A DNA stretch of 61,683 nt from a bacterium D16-76 (GTDB lineage: Bacteria; Bacillota; Clostridia; Oscillospirales; Acutalibacteraceae). Shown piece after piece: positions 52,932-61,683 of this stretch. The position numbers were made by a program, and so were the translations under genes. Numbering within the stretch: the first letter of the stretch is position 1; each line of letters starts with the position of its first letter. Below the pieces are notes generated by a model that saw only the letters and a list, made by a program, of their open reading frames with translations, ran no database searches and had not been told where the DNA came from. The DNA lies in NCBI GenBank assembly GCA_009917445.1, contig QZEE01000022.1:1-61683 (forward strand). The letters run 5' to 3'.

Positions 52932-53122
52932 AGGTCAAAAATAGCCTTGACGGCTTGGAACAAGGCGTTTATTTCGTTTATAATCATCATCAGCACCACA
53001 ATCAGCCCGGCTAAAGTGGTCATCATGGCCTGCTCCTCCCGCCCCGAGCGGATAAGAAGCTGGTTCAGCACCGCCACAATAATGCCAATGGCCGCAATCT
53101 TAAAAATCAGGTCTACTTCCAC
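52928..53122 (-). CDS. spoIIIAC: Stage III sporulation protein AC
   Basis: A 64-residue, two-helix membrane protein (IFKIAAIGIIVAVLNQLLIR, MTTLAGLIVVLMMIINEINA), the usual length for SpoIIIAC. Confidence 0.93.
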   Translation of the reverse strand: MEVDLIFKIAAIGIIVAVLNQLLIRSGREEQAMMTTLAGLIVVLMMIINEINALFQAVKAIFDL

Positions 53123-53145
53123 GTTCCGGCTCCTTCCTTTTCCCG

Positions 53146-53622
53146 CTATAACAGCAGCAGGCAGACTGTAAGGCCCCCAAAAAGCCCCAGGCAGACGTAC
53201 AGCCTGCCCAGCTTGCCTCGCTCTTCCCGGGCTTCCCCCAATGCCTGCTCCACCAGCCCGGCATACAGTCCCATGTGCTGCAGCTGCCCCTGGACGTCGC
53301 TTACCCCTAGTCCCGCCACAAACCCCTGGTACAGCGCCCGGTCAGATGTGCGCGTCAATAGCTCTTCTCCGGCCTGGGCCAGCGCCGCCCGGGGGTCCTG
53401 TGAAAAACAGGGCCGCCCCACTGCCGCCCGGCAAAAAGGGGAGTCCTCCTTTTCCACTAGCTCCCCCAAAGGCCGGGCCCAGCAGCGGACGCTGGTCTGC
53501 AGGTTCTGCAAAAGGCGCTGCCATTCCCGCAGCAGGCGTTCCCGCCGCCAAAGCTCCCGGGACTTGGCCGCCCCCCACAAAAGGCCGCTAAGCAGCAGCA
53601 ACAGGCTGCCCAAAACCTTCAC
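53146..53622 (-). CDS. spoIIIAB: Stage III sporulation protein AB
   Basis: A 158-residue protein with N-terminal and C-terminal hydrophobic helices around a helical domain, similar in type to type II secretion F-domain relatives. It starts at GTG 53622 overlapping the spoIIIAA stop by 4 bp (GTGA). Confidence 0.88.
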   Translation of the reverse strand: MKVLGSLLLLLSGLLWGAAKSRELWRRERLLREWQRLLQNLQTSVRCWARPLGELVEKEDSPFCRAAVGRPCFSQDPRAALAQAGEELLTRTSDRALYQGFVAGLGVSDVQGQLQHMGLYAGLVEQALGEAREERGKLGRLYVCLGLFGGLTVCLLLL

Positions 53623-54551
53623 AGCCCCGCCCCCCCAGGGCACAGGGCCTCCCCAGCCTTTTGCACCTTGGCAATTTCCCCTGGCCGCCCCCGCCCCGCC
53701 AAAGACGCCACTACCGAAAAAGCCCCCGTGCCCAGCAGCCTCCGGCAGAGCGGCCGCTTGGCCAGCTCACCCGGTGGCGCGTGGACAGAGGCAACCAGCT
53801 GCACCCCGGCAAAAGCGGCGTCCCGCAAAGGGGCAAAATCGCTGGGGGAAAGCTCGTCGCAGACAATGACCTCCGGGGAAAGCATGCGCAGGGCAATGTC
53901 CAGCCCCTGGGCTTTGGGATAGCCCAAAAGCACGTCGGTGCAGGGGCCCAAATCCCATGGGCCCGCGATCTCCCCCCGTTGGTCCAGCACAGCCACCCGT
54001 TTGCTGGGGGCAAACTTGCCCATAGAAAGGGAACGGGCAATATCCCGCAAAAGGGTGGTCTTGCCGCTGGAAGGCTCCCCAGCCACCAGCACGCCTCCGG
54101 TAAGGCTGCCAGCCTCTAAAAACAGCCTGTCCCCGCAGCCAGGGCACGCCCGGGGGATGCGGAAAACCAGGGTCGTAATATCCCGCAAGGACTGTATGCG
54201 CCCGTTTTCCAGTACCGCCGTACCGCATACCCCGGCCCGGCACCCGCCCCCAAAATTCACATAGCCCTCCCGTATCTCCTCCTGGTGGCTGAATACAGAA
54301 TGGCCGCACACTTGCAAAAATAAAGATTCCATCTCTTCCGCCGTGGTGGCGGGCAGCCCTTCGGTAAGGGCCCGGGTGGCCCCAGAGCCTGTCAAGAAAA
54401 ACGTGCCCTGGGCCCCGCACACCGCTACCGGCTGGCCCACACAAAAACGGATGTCAAACGCCTGGGACTTAATGGCGCTGTCCAGCGCCAACAGCCTGTC
54501 CCTGTATTCGGGCAGCTCCCTGGCTACCCTGTCAAAGCCGATGGTGTCCAT
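53619..54551 (-). CDS. spoIIIAA: Stage III sporulation protein AA (ATPase)
   Basis: A 310-residue secretion-type ATPase: Walker A VAGEPSSGKTTLLRDIARSL, RVAVLDQRGEIAG, Walker B region EVIVCDELSP, and VASVHAP. First gene of the mother-cell operon; the sigma-E promoter expected upstream (54552-54620) is not clear to me. Confidence 0.94.
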   Translation of the reverse strand: MDTIGFDRVARELPEYRDRLLALDSAIKSQAFDIRFCVGQPVAVCGAQGTFFLTGSGATRALTEGLPATTAEEMESLFLQVCGHSVFSHQEEIREGYVNFGGGCRAGVCGTAVLENGRIQSLRDITTLVFRIPRACPGCGDRLFLEAGSLTGGVLVAGEPSSGKTTLLRDIARSLSMGKFAPSKRVAVLDQRGEIAGPWDLGPCTDVLLGYPKAQGLDIALRMLSPEVIVCDELSPSDFAPLRDAAFAGVQLVASVHAPPGELAKRPLCRRLLGTGAFSVVASLAGRGRPGEIAKVQKAGEALCPGGAGL

Positions 54552-54621
54552 GCCGCGGCCCCCTTCCTTTTGTCTATATCTATGGGACAGGCAGCCCCAT
54601 TAGAACCGAGGGTCAGGGCAC

Positions 54622-54650
54622 AAAAAATACCCCGCGCACCAAGCGCGGGG
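54622..54650 (-). terminator. Terminator after the Nudix gene
   Basis: CCCCGCGC pairs with GCGCGGGG; on the minus strand TATTTTTTG follows. Confidence 0.88.
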
Positions 54651-54661
54651 CAAAGGCTATC

Positions 54662-55084
54662 TTATTTGACAGGGGGCTGGCCCTCCCACCAGCGCAGGAA
54701 AGCCCGCAGGGTCTCCCGGTCGTTTTCATAGGTGACTGTGGAAAGGGCCTGCTGGGGCGGTTCCCACTGGATGCCCGTCACCTCTTCCACCTGGGCCTTT
54801 TGGTCCCCGCCGGAAAGCCTGCCGGCAAAATAGACCACATCCTTCAAAACCCCAGGCTTAGGGCTGTAAGCCACCACATGGCGGAAAGAAGTGTCCAGCT
54901 TAACCTTCAAGCCGGTCTCCTCCTTGATTTCCCGCAAAGCCGTCTCCTCCTCGTTTTCCCCCTTTTCCACGTGGCCTTTGGGGAATGCCCAATGGCCGCC
55001 GTTTTTATGGCAGATGAGCAGCACCTCCACCCAGCTGTCGCGCTGGCGGTAAACAATAGCGCCGCAGGACTTTTCTTTCTTCAT
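54662..55084 (-). CDS. Nudix hydrolase (Ap4A-hydrolase type)
   Basis: A 140-residue protein with SCGAIVYR at the start and Nudix box GHVEKGENEEETALREIKEE followed by TG. The HWAFPKGHVEKGE form is typical of bis(5'-nucleosyl)-tetraphosphatases. The ATG at 55084 follows AAAGGAG. Confidence 0.85.
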   Translation of the reverse strand: MKKEKSCGAIVYRQRDSWVEVLLICHKNGGHWAFPKGHVEKGENEEETALREIKEETGLKVKLDTSFRHVVAYSPKPGVLKDVVYFAGRLSGGDQKAQVEEVTGIQWEPPQQALSTVTYENDRETLRAFLRWWEGQPPVK

Positions 55085-55103
55085 AGCCGGCTCCTTTCCC
55101 AAT

Positions 55104-55475
55104 TTATTCTATGCGCACCTCAGCCCCGCGCACCTTCACAAAGACCCGCAAGGCTTCGTCCCCGCTGTTTTCCAGGTTCACCCCCACCTTGTACCACTTG
55201 CCCTTTTCCACCTTCACCGCCACCGGCATGCCGGGGGTAAGGTAAACGGGCTGGACCGGCGGGGTGTCGTCTACGGGCAGCAGTACGGCTTCCGTGTCCC
55301 CCAGCCCTTCGCCGCAGGAAAGCTCGATTTTGCCGCTGCCCGCCACCTCCTCATGGGAATACACAAACCCCTGGCTGCCCGGGGGCGCTTCTATAGAAAC
55401 AGCGACCTCCTTCCCTCCGCAGCCCGCCAGCAGCAGGGCCAGCCATAAACATATGGCCCATAATCCGCGTTTCAC
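55104..55475 (-). CDS. Small lipoprotein of unknown function
   Basis: A 123-residue protein with a lipobox LLLAGC (Cys19 from the chosen GTG start, 8 bp after AAGGAGG). The rest is beta-rich (VAVKVEKGKWYKVGVNLENS). It is not recognised. It lies 19 bp upstream of the Nudix gene. Confidence 0.7.
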   Translation of the reverse strand: MKRGLWAICLWLALLLAGCGGKEVAVSIEAPPGSQGFVYSHEEVAGSGKIELSCGEGLGDTEAVLLPVDDTPPVQPVYLTPGMPVAVKVEKGKWYKVGVNLENSGDEALRVFVKVRGAEVRIE

Positions 55476-55544
55476 CGCACACACCTCCTTGTAGAAAAAA
55501 CCAGGCCGCCCCGGCTTGCGCCCAGACGGCCCGGCATACGCTAT

Positions 55545-56591
55545 TTACCGTGTAGAAAACCGGAACGTAGTTTTGGTGGTAAAAGGCTTGCCGGCCTCTA
55601 AAACCGCAGAGGGGAAGCCAGGCTGGTTCGGGGAATCCGGGTAGAACTGGGTCTCCAGACAGAAAGCCGTGTGGGGCTGCATGGGCAGGCCGTCCTTGCC
55701 CACCAGGGGCTGGGGCACCTTGTTAAAGGTGTACAGCTGCACCCCCGGCATATCCGACCAGACCTCCATCACCCGGCCGCTGCCTGGCTCATAAGCCTGG
55801 GCGCACAGGCGGAAGCCCTGGCCCCGGACACAGAAGTTGTGGTCGTAGCCGCCGCAGACCCCCATAAGGTGGTCGGCTGCGAACATATCCTGCCCTAAAG
55901 CCTTCGGGGCCGTAAAATCCAAGTGCCCGCCCGCTACAGGCTGCAATTCCCCCGTAGGGATCAAATCATCCGCCACCGCCGTAACCGCGTCCGCGTTGAT
56001 TTGCAGCATCGTATCCAAAACCTTCTTCTGGTGGTCCCCAGAAAGGTTAAAGAAAGAGTGGTTCGTCAAATTGAACAGGGTAGCCTTGTCCGACACCCCC
56101 GTGTATTCCACCGTAAGGCTGCCATCCTCCCCCAGCGTATAGGTAACCTTCATCTCCAAAGTACCGGGGTACCCTTCGTCGCCATCCGGGCTCACATGGG
56201 TAAAGACGACGCAGGGGCAGGGCCCATCCTGGGCCTCAGCCTGCCACAGCACCTGATGGTACCCCGTAGGCCCGCCGTGAAGATGGTTTTCCCCATCGTT
56301 TGGGGCCAGGGGGTAATCCTTCCCATCCAGGCAAAACGAGGCTTTCCCAATACGGTTAGCGTACCGGCCCACCAGGGCCCCCTGGTAATTGTCCCCAAAA
56401 TACTCGGGCAGGGTGCGGTGGCCCAACACCACGTCCCCCAGCTGGCCGGATTTGTCCGCCGCCCACAGCCGGTGGATGCGGCAGCCGTAGTCCGTCACCT
56501 CCAAAACCGTGCTGCCCTGGTTTTGCAGGGTATAAAGGGTGGCTTCCCGTCCGTCCGGCAGGGCGCCAAAGGGCTTTTTTGAAATTGCCAT
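55545..56591 (-). CDS. galM: Aldose 1-epimerase (galactose mutarotase)
   Basis: A 348-residue enzyme interconverting sugar anomers: YQGALVGRYANRIGKASF, NHLHGGPTGYHQVLW, NLTNHSFFNLSG, GGYDHNFCV and the late FCLETQFYPDSPNQPGFPS glutamate. It is 17 bp downstream of the ROK kinase gene, so mutarotation and phosphorylation are probably co-expressed. Confidence 0.94.
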   Translation of the reverse strand: MAISKKPFGALPDGREATLYTLQNQGSTVLEVTDYGCRIHRLWAADKSGQLGDVVLGHRTLPEYFGDNYQGALVGRYANRIGKASFCLDGKDYPLAPNDGENHLHGGPTGYHQVLWQAEAQDGPCPCVVFTHVSPDGDEGYPGTLEMKVTYTLGEDGSLTVEYTGVSDKATLFNLTNHSFFNLSGDHQKKVLDTMLQINADAVTAVADDLIPTGELQPVAGGHLDFTAPKALGQDMFAADHLMGVCGGYDHNFCVRGQGFRLCAQAYEPGSGRVMEVWSDMPGVQLYTFNKVPQPLVGKDGLPMQPHTAFCLETQFYPDSPNQPGFPSAVLEAGKPFTTKTTFRFSTR

Positions 56592-56608
56592 AGCGTGCCC
56601 TTTTCCCC

Positions 56609-57568
56609 TTAATCTTCCATCTTGCCCAGCAGCGCTGCGCCAATAATGCCTGCGTCGTTGCCCAGTTTAGCCCGGCAGATGGTGGTCTTCTTGGTGGAGT
56701 TCATAGCGTACTGTTCCTTGTCCACATACTCCCGCACAGGGGCCAGCAGGGTTTCGCCCTCGTTGCTGATGCCGCCGCCCACACAGAGGATGTCCGGCTG
56801 GAAGATGTTGATCATGTCGATCAGGCCCACGCTGAAATACTTAATGTACTCGTCCACGATCTCCTTGCCCACCGGGTCGCCCTGGCGCATAGCGTCAAAA
56901 GCGGTGCGGCCGTTGACGTTGTCCATGTTGCCCTCGGCAATCGTCCACAGGGGAGAGTCCTTCGGGGCGTCGGCCATGTGCTCCTTGGTGGTCTTGATCA
57001 GGCCGGTAGCAGAGGCGTAAGCCTCCCAGCAGCCCTGCCGCCCGCAGGAGCAGGGGCGGCCGTCTACAACAATGACGGTATGGCCCAGCTCGGCCCCGGC
57101 AAAGTTGCTGCCGGAATAGATCTTGTGGTTAATAATGATGCCGCCGCCAACGCCAGTGCCCAAGGTAATAGCAATCGCGTTGTCCGAGCCCTTCAAAGCG
57201 CCGGCCATGTACTCGCCAAAAGCCGCAGCGTTGGCGTCGTTCTCCATAAGCACCTGCTTGCCGTCCAGCCGCTGGGAAAGCATCTCCTGCATGGGGGTGT
57301 TCTTAAAGGGCAGGTTGTTGGCAAACTCAATAATGCCGGTAGACTTGTTGATAGTCCCAGGAGAGCCCACGCCAATCCAAGGCACGTCAGCCAGGGTAAG
57401 CCCCGCACTCTGCAGCGCCTGGCGGGCCGTCTCTGCCATAGCGTCGGCCACCTGTTCGGCGTTTTCCGTCTGGGTCTTGCTGTTGGCCCGAGCAATGATT
57501 TTATTTTCCTCGTCCACAATGCCCACGGCGATGTTGGTGCCGCCAAGGTCGATACCAAGATAATGCAT
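56609..57568 (-). CDS. ROK-family glucokinase
   Basis: A 319-residue sugar kinase: ATP loop YLGIDLGGTNIAVGIVD, ENDANAAAFGEY with the catalytic Asp, ITLGTGVGGGIIIN, the zinc motif CSCGRQGCWEAYAS with its GH partner in AELGHTVIV. Start at 57568 chosen for GAAGGAG upstream. Likely glucose; other hexoses are possible. Confidence 0.92.
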   Translation of the reverse strand: MHYLGIDLGGTNIAVGIVDEENKIIARANSKTQTENAEQVADAMAETARQALQSAGLTLADVPWIGVGSPGTINKSTGIIEFANNLPFKNTPMQEMLSQRLDGKQVLMENDANAAAFGEYMAGALKGSDNAIAITLGTGVGGGIIINHKIYSGSNFAGAELGHTVIVVDGRPCSCGRQGCWEAYASATGLIKTTKEHMADAPKDSPLWTIAEGNMDNVNGRTAFDAMRQGDPVGKEIVDEYIKYFSVGLIDMINIFQPDILCVGGGISNEGETLLAPVREYVDKEQYAMNSTKKTTICRAKLGNDAGIIGAALLGKMED

Positions 57569-57745
57569 AAAACATAGCTCCTTCGCAAAAGAATTTTTGG
57601 GGGTCTGTCCCACTGACATGATTATACTATATCTTGGGGTGCAAAGCAAACCTTTTTTGTGAAATTTCCGCCCAGATTCCCGCCTAAAAATTTCCCAATC
57701 CCTCTTGATTTTGCCGCCGCACTATGGTAAACTAACTTTAAACAT

Positions 57746-57832
57746 GCCGCTGTGGTGGAATAGGCAGACACAAGGGACTTAAAATCCCTCGGTAGCGATA
57801 CCGTACCGGTTCAAGTCCGGTCAGCGGCACCA
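57746..57832 (+). tRNA. tRNA-Leu (anticodon UAA)
   Basis: The acceptor GCCGCTG pairs with CAGCGGC; the anticodon loop CTTAAAA holds TAA; a long variable arm (class II) follows; T-arm CCGG-TTCAAGT-CCGG; encoded CCA. It marks the right limit of clear chromosomal DNA. Confidence 0.95.
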
Positions 57833-57878
57833 TGTTAGGACGTCACGTTTGATACAAAAATTTATCTGCCGTGACGTA

Positions 57879-57909
57879 GAGAAAACCCCTAGAAATTAGG
57901 GGTTTTCTC
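57879..57909 (+). terminator. Terminator after tRNA-Leu
   Basis: AGAGAAAACCCCTA pairs with TAGGGGTTTTCTC across four to five bases. Confidence 0.85.
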
Positions 57910-57929
57910 GTATTTTAAAGTAAAAATGA

Positions 57930-57975
57930 AGCGCCAGAGTAGGCTAGACTAAGGCTCACTCTGGCGCTCTTTTTG
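57930..57975 (+). terminator. Second hairpin after tRNA-Leu
   Basis: AGCGCCAGAGT pairs with ACTCTGGCGCT, followed by CTTTTTG. Two terminators in a row suggest that the second came with inserted DNA. Confidence 0.8.
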
Positions 57976-58065
57976 TTAGCGCTATGAGGCAATTTTACAC
58001 GATTGTAGGCATTTGCACCCGTTTGCACCAAGGGGTATCTTGCTATGCCCAAATCTTACTTTATG

Positions 58066-59556
58066 CTATTCCTTCTCTCTAGGTTTGCCTCGAGATCCGG
58101 GCCGGACGCTGCTTGGTCGTTCGTTCGGCAGGATTATACCACTTTCTGTCACCGTCCCACCGCTGACCGTAAATGGTTTAACTCCGCCGGATATTGTCCC
58201 ATCCGGGTTCGTAACAAAGATGGAATCTTTAGCAGATTGTGATGGGGTAGAAGCCGAAGCAGGTGCTGGTGCAGAGCTCTCACGAGGGATTGGAATGCTT
58301 CCAGAATCTCCATCTCCCGCGCCACTAACAGGCTGAGTAACTTCGATAGTCGGTTGTCCTGCTGCCGCTAGAATGTGATTAAGTGCAGCAGCTTTCTCAG
58401 CGTTCGTTACATGCCCGCCAGATAGTGCATCATGCGCCATAGACACAAGCTGGGTCTGCTCAGCAGAACTCATAGTGTTCTGTTCGATACTCTCCGCCAT
58501 ACGGTTCAGAGCGCCAGCATTGGTTCCACCGATAGTCTGGGCGGAGTTGCCCTTGATGACCATACTCTGTAGCTGCTCTGCAACCTTAGGCTTCATGTGG
58601 ATATTAGCGTTACCCAATGCATCTCCGGCTGTAGCCACAATTTGACTGCGCTGCATAGCGGAATGCTCACTCAAGGTAACACCATTCTTTTCCAGCGCCG
58701 CCATGCCATCCAACGTATTGCTGATACCTTGTAGAGCGCCTTCATCCGCTTCAGGTAAGGTCTGCGCCGTATAACTCGTCATACCAGCCTGATCATAGTA
58801 ATTGGAACGAGCCGTGCCATTTTGATCGGAGATCCCGTACTGCATACCATCGCTGGACTGGCCAAACGCCTTGCCGAAGTCCTTATTGGTAAAGTCGTTG
58901 ATCATCGCGAATGTGCCACGGTTAGTCTTCTTGTACTGTCCGCCATATGTAGACGAGAGATGCCGGGCTGCTTGACTGAGGGCGGAATCCTGTGTTTTGG
59001 CAGCGGCGCTGGAGTAGAAATCGCGGTGATTGTTCAGTACCCGGTTCATCTGGCTTTGGACTTGGCCACGGCCTTCATCTGTCTCGCTTAGAATATCCTG
59101 CAAGGCACGGACATTTACCAAGGCATTGCGGTCGGTGGGGTTAGCGTGGAGCTGCTCGAGGGCTCTGCCATATTCCGCACCCATCACGGCGGCGTTACCG
59201 GTGTTCATGCTGGACTCATATACGCTGCGGCGGGCTTTGGTGTCATCGCTTAATTGGGCGTTAGCGGTATTAGCCTGCGCGGCTTCATAGGCCGGTGTGC
59301 CTGGGGCTAGTAATTCTTGTCCACCACCAGCGCGAATATCTTCTGCCGCAGCGCGGTTATATGCCGATGTGTGCAGGAATAGTCGCCGAGCAGCATTACC
59401 TTTAAACGTTTTGCCAGCCGCAAGTCTAGAATTCTTTTTATTGTTGAGTTTTTCTGCTGCCCTAAGATCATAGCTCATTTGTCGTTGGCGCTGGAAATTC
59501 TTACAGGTATTACGAGGACGGCCCGTCTTTTTTATGTTGCTTGCACGCGAGCTCAA
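58066..59556 (-). CDS. Unrecognised 496-aa protein of probable mobile origin
   Basis: I do not recognise this gene. The N-terminus is strongly basic (KKTGRPRNTCKNFQRQRQ, then KLNNKKNSRLAAGK). Residues about 60-400 are Ala/Ser/Asn/Gln-rich and helical, without membrane segments. The C-terminal 90 residues are Pro/Ser/Gly-rich. Only a TTG start (59556) with no clear ribosome-binding site is available, and the frame remains open for 21 more codons, so the 5' end may be missing. Base composition is more balanced than in the flanks. It resembles cytosolic tails of conjugation or phage proteins in style only. Confidence 0.5.
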   Translation of the reverse strand: MSSRASNIKKTGRPRNTCKNFQRQRQMSYDLRAAEKLNNKKNSRLAAGKTFKGNAARRLFLHTSAYNRAAAEDIRAGGGQELLAPGTPAYEAAQANTANAQLSDDTKARRSVYESSMNTGNAAVMGAEYGRALEQLHANPTDRNALVNVRALQDILSETDEGRGQVQSQMNRVLNNHRDFYSSAAAKTQDSALSQAARHLSSTYGGQYKKTNRGTFAMINDFTNKDFGKAFGQSSDGMQYGISDQNGTARSNYYDQAGMTSYTAQTLPEADEGALQGISNTLDGMAALEKNGVTLSEHSAMQRSQIVATAGDALGNANIHMKPKVAEQLQSMVIKGNSAQTIGGTNAGALNRMAESIEQNTMSSAEQTQLVSMAHDALSGGHVTNAEKAAALNHILAAAGQPTIEVTQPVSGAGDGDSGSIPIPRESSAPAPASASTPSQSAKDSIFVTNPDGTISGGVKPFTVSGGTVTESGIILPNERPSSVRPGSRGKPREKE

Positions 59557-60058
59557 AATAGTTTGGCGGTTGTGGCCTATACAGAAGGTGCCGATTCAGT
59601 CAAAAACACCGCATTGTCAAATAACTGGTTTTCTGAAAATGAGATCACTATTCTCTAAGACAATGAGTCCAGAAATTTTGAACAGTTCTAAAGAGGGATG
59701 AGTTTTCACCTTTCCGATTACCCAATCGCTGGTTTCTTTTTGCTTGCCGCATCCAGGAAGCGTTGTATTTATTTATCATTATTTCTTTTATATGCTACAA
59801 TCCGGCTAGCATCTTTTCAACCTGCCGCAAGCGGGCGCAGAATGATGTAAAGCAGGAAACTGCTTATCCGTGTAGATACCGTGTAGCCTTTGGTGCATCG
59901 AGATAGATTTGTATCTTTCGTGACGTCCCACCACATGTCGAGTGTTCATAACGCAACTGAACGCTCGTATGTAAAGGAACAGTCGAAAGGCTGTTCCTTT
60001 GCTATTTCTTTGGGGCGGTCTGCCCCGGTGGAGCGGCTTTCGGGCCGCTCCCTTTTCT
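59557..60058. other. Intergenic region without recognisable gene
   Basis: AT-rich at 59557-59800. It contains hairpins AAAGGAACAG/CTGTTCCTTT (59973-60000) and GGAGCGG/CCGCTCC (60030-60051) with CTTTTCTTT after it, both terminator-like on the plus strand. I see no gene. Confidence 0.5.
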
Positions 60059-61190
60059 TTACCCGGCTTTGCCGACAAGATACTCAATCGCCACACCCTG
60101 GCGGCTGTCCAGCACCACGTTCTCCGGGTATTCCTCTACCTCCGGCAAATCCAGGACGCCGATGAAGTTATAGTGGATCACGATGCGCTGCGTCCTGTTC
60201 TTTCCCCGGCCCTGGGTCTGGTACACGTCGATACGCTCCACAAGCTCATGGAGGATAGTCGGCGTCAGCGTTTTCATCTCCATAAACTTCCGCACCGCTT
60301 TCAAAAACTGCTCCTTACAGAAAGCACGGTCGTTTTCCCTGTCACACTGGCGCTGCAATTCCTCAATGTCCTTTTTGAGCTGCTGCTGTTCCGCATCATA
60401 CCGCTGGGACATTTTCATAAAGCGTTCATCCGTCAGCTTACCCGCCACATTGTCCTCATAGATACGCTCAAACAGCCGGTCAACCTCTTTATTCCTGGCA
60501 ATCAATTCCTGAAGGTGCTGCCGCCTGTTTTGGCTCTCCCGCTCATAGTCCTTGGTGGTTTTCCGAGCCAGCAGCTCGGCAAATTCCTCGGCGTGGTTTT
60601 TTAGGTAGCTGACCATGCGGTTGAGTTCCAGCAATACCACCTGCTCCAACGAGTCGGCCCGGATATAGTGGGTTTCGTTGCAGGTGCCCCGGTTGCCCCG
60701 GTAATTGGAACAGTTGAAATACTCAATGGAGCTGTTGGGATGGTTGATGTTGTAATGCAGCTTATGGCCGCAATCGGCGCAGTACAGCAGACCGGCGAAC
60801 ATATTCTTTTCGGTGTTCTTGGGCTTCCGGCGCTTCGTCCCCTCCCGGAGTTTTTGCACCTGTTCCCATGTGGTCTTGTCAATGATAGCCTCATGGTGGT
60901 TTTCAAACCTTGACCAGCACCCGGTCGATCTTGCCCTTCCGGCAGTCGGCCAGAAGACGGTTGAAGTCCTCCCGCTTGTCCGTTTTCGTGCCGCTGGCCG
61001 CCTCATCGGCGTAAATGTCCACCAGCTCCCAGCCCTCATGCTGGCTGATCAGCTCGGTGTAGCTGCGGATCTGGGAGGCGTAAGACGATGCCTGCTCATC
61101 GAGGTCCGTGCTGACACGGCAGTACGCCGCCACCCGAAGAACATCGGGCCTGCCCTCGCTGGGCGGGATGATGGTGATGTTTTTGCTCAT
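60059..61190 (-). pseudogene. Large serine recombinase with internal deletion
   Basis: The 5' part (61190-60903) encodes the resolvase N-terminus (VLRVAAYCRVSTDLDEQASS, catalytic Ser in YCRVST; DEAASGTKTDKREDFNRLL) and stops after KIDRVLVKV. The 3' part, in another frame from about 60907, resumes at FENHHEAIIDKTTWEQVQKL, then a zinc ribbon (LYCADCGHKLHYN, FNCSNYRGNRGTCNETHYI) and coiled coil to the end. The rest of the catalytic domain and the start of the recombinase domain, roughly 200-250 residues, are missing, so it cannot recombine. The deletion is clean, without other decay. Confidence 0.85.
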
Positions 61191-61226
61191 CTGGCGCGGC
61201 CTCCTTTCCTCTGGGTACCGACAACA

Positions 61227-61604
61227 CTACCACACCTTGGCGGGATTGTAGACAGTGCGGGTCGTCACCTCCATTCGTTTTGCAATTTCCCCGTCCGGCA
61301 AAGCTCCCCAGAAGTCAAAGAGTAAGACTTTGCGCTGCTTGTCCGGCAGGGAGCGGAGTGCTTTATATAAGGTTTCGCTATAGACCACGCAGGATAGCTC
61401 GTCCGCATAAAGCACAAAATAGTCGGACGGATACCTGTCGTCGTGGCTTAAAGTTTCCAGAAAATAGTCTACCGGCTCGTCGGAGTAATGCTTCTCCGCG
61501 TTGGCCTTTGCCCGTTTGAGATTTCTGCTGAAATTCCGGGCCACTGTCTTGGTAAAGGAATCCACCATGGCAATGATCCGTTTTTCGTCAGAGGGAGACA
61601 TCAT
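61227..61604 (-). pseudogene. Sigma-70-like factor, C-terminally truncated
   Basis: A 125-residue product with a sigma region 4-like core (LYKALRSLPDKQRKVLLFDF, DGEIAKRMEVTTRTVYN) as in small sigma-like proteins of Firmicutes ICEs. Normal relatives continue after TVYN with a basic recognition helix; here it ends PAKVW-stop, so the DNA-binding end is lost. The ATG at 61604 follows AGGTGGG. It sits just upstream of the recombinase fragment. Confidence 0.65.
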
Positions 61605-61683
61605 GCCGCATCCCACCTGTTACAATATATTTGCCCCATATATGTGGCAGCCAGCCACAGGCTTGGGACATCTCATGCCAAAG

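Noticed and set aside
57838-57877. Inverted repeat ACGTCACG/CGTGACGT after tRNA-Leu as an att site
   Set aside because: No matching direct repeat of the tRNA 3' end was found in the window; the dyad alone does not support an att call.

Overview
The window reads as a chromosome segment of a spore-forming gut Clostridia, probably Oscillospirales/Ruminococcaceae-like. The reasons are a complete spoIIIA operon, a GC-rich chromosomal backbone, clostridial purine and LCP genes, and clostridial mobilizable elements with a tet(W)-type gene. The species cannot be named from the sequence alone.

Positions 1-16134 are accreted mobile DNA at the 3' end of guaA. Two related integrative mobilizable elements lie head to tail. 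Both share one backbone: divergent Xre regulator / excisionase-like HTH, tyrosine integrase, MobC-like RHH protein, RepA-like helicase, iteron/oriT-like region, MobV relaxase, then a cargo slot. Element 1 (about 772-8356) carries tnpV, a GNAT-TetR operon, an alkyltransferase-like protein and a cysteine-rich KTR protein. Element 2 (about 8372-16134) carries a tet(W)-type ribosomal protection gene with promoter, leader peptide and attenuator. Three att cores (757-771, 8357-8371, 16135-16149) each encode a GuaA-like C-terminus, (I/V)-E-(F/W)-E-stop, on the minus strand. Each element has its own pair of 11-bp-spaced repeats near both ends. Left of the first core is a third, broken integrase tail.

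Positions 16135-24477 (minus) hold purine and amino-sugar genes: purC, purB, a GNAT gene, purA, glmS, a DJ-1 family gene and guaA. Positions 24749-33070 (plus) hold GtrA, two LCP cell-wall ligases, a sugar nucleotidyltransferase and an unusual RND transporter with a coiled-coil insert of about 320 residues. Positions 33156-37666 hold a SLOG gene, a structured intergenic segment, a DUF1292 gene, an ORF-free locus of about 0.78 kb bounded by a perfect promoter and an intrinsic terminator (the best candidate for an undescribed or rare large structured RNA), an HD-domain gene and a GPH sugar symporter.

Positions 37761-49763 hold a chemoreceptor, a zinc-ribbon membrane protein/acyltransferase/esterase operon, an oxidoreductase with two Nudix genes, a YjbR gene and endonuclease IV, a Ca2+-type P-ATPase and a PAP2 phosphatase. 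Positions 49813-54551 are spoIIIAA-AH. Next come a Nudix gene, a lipoprotein, galM, a ROK glucokinase and tRNA-Leu(UAA). From 57833 to the end the DNA again looks acquired: an unrecognised 496-residue ORF, a serine recombinase with an internal deletion and a truncated sigma-factor-like gene.
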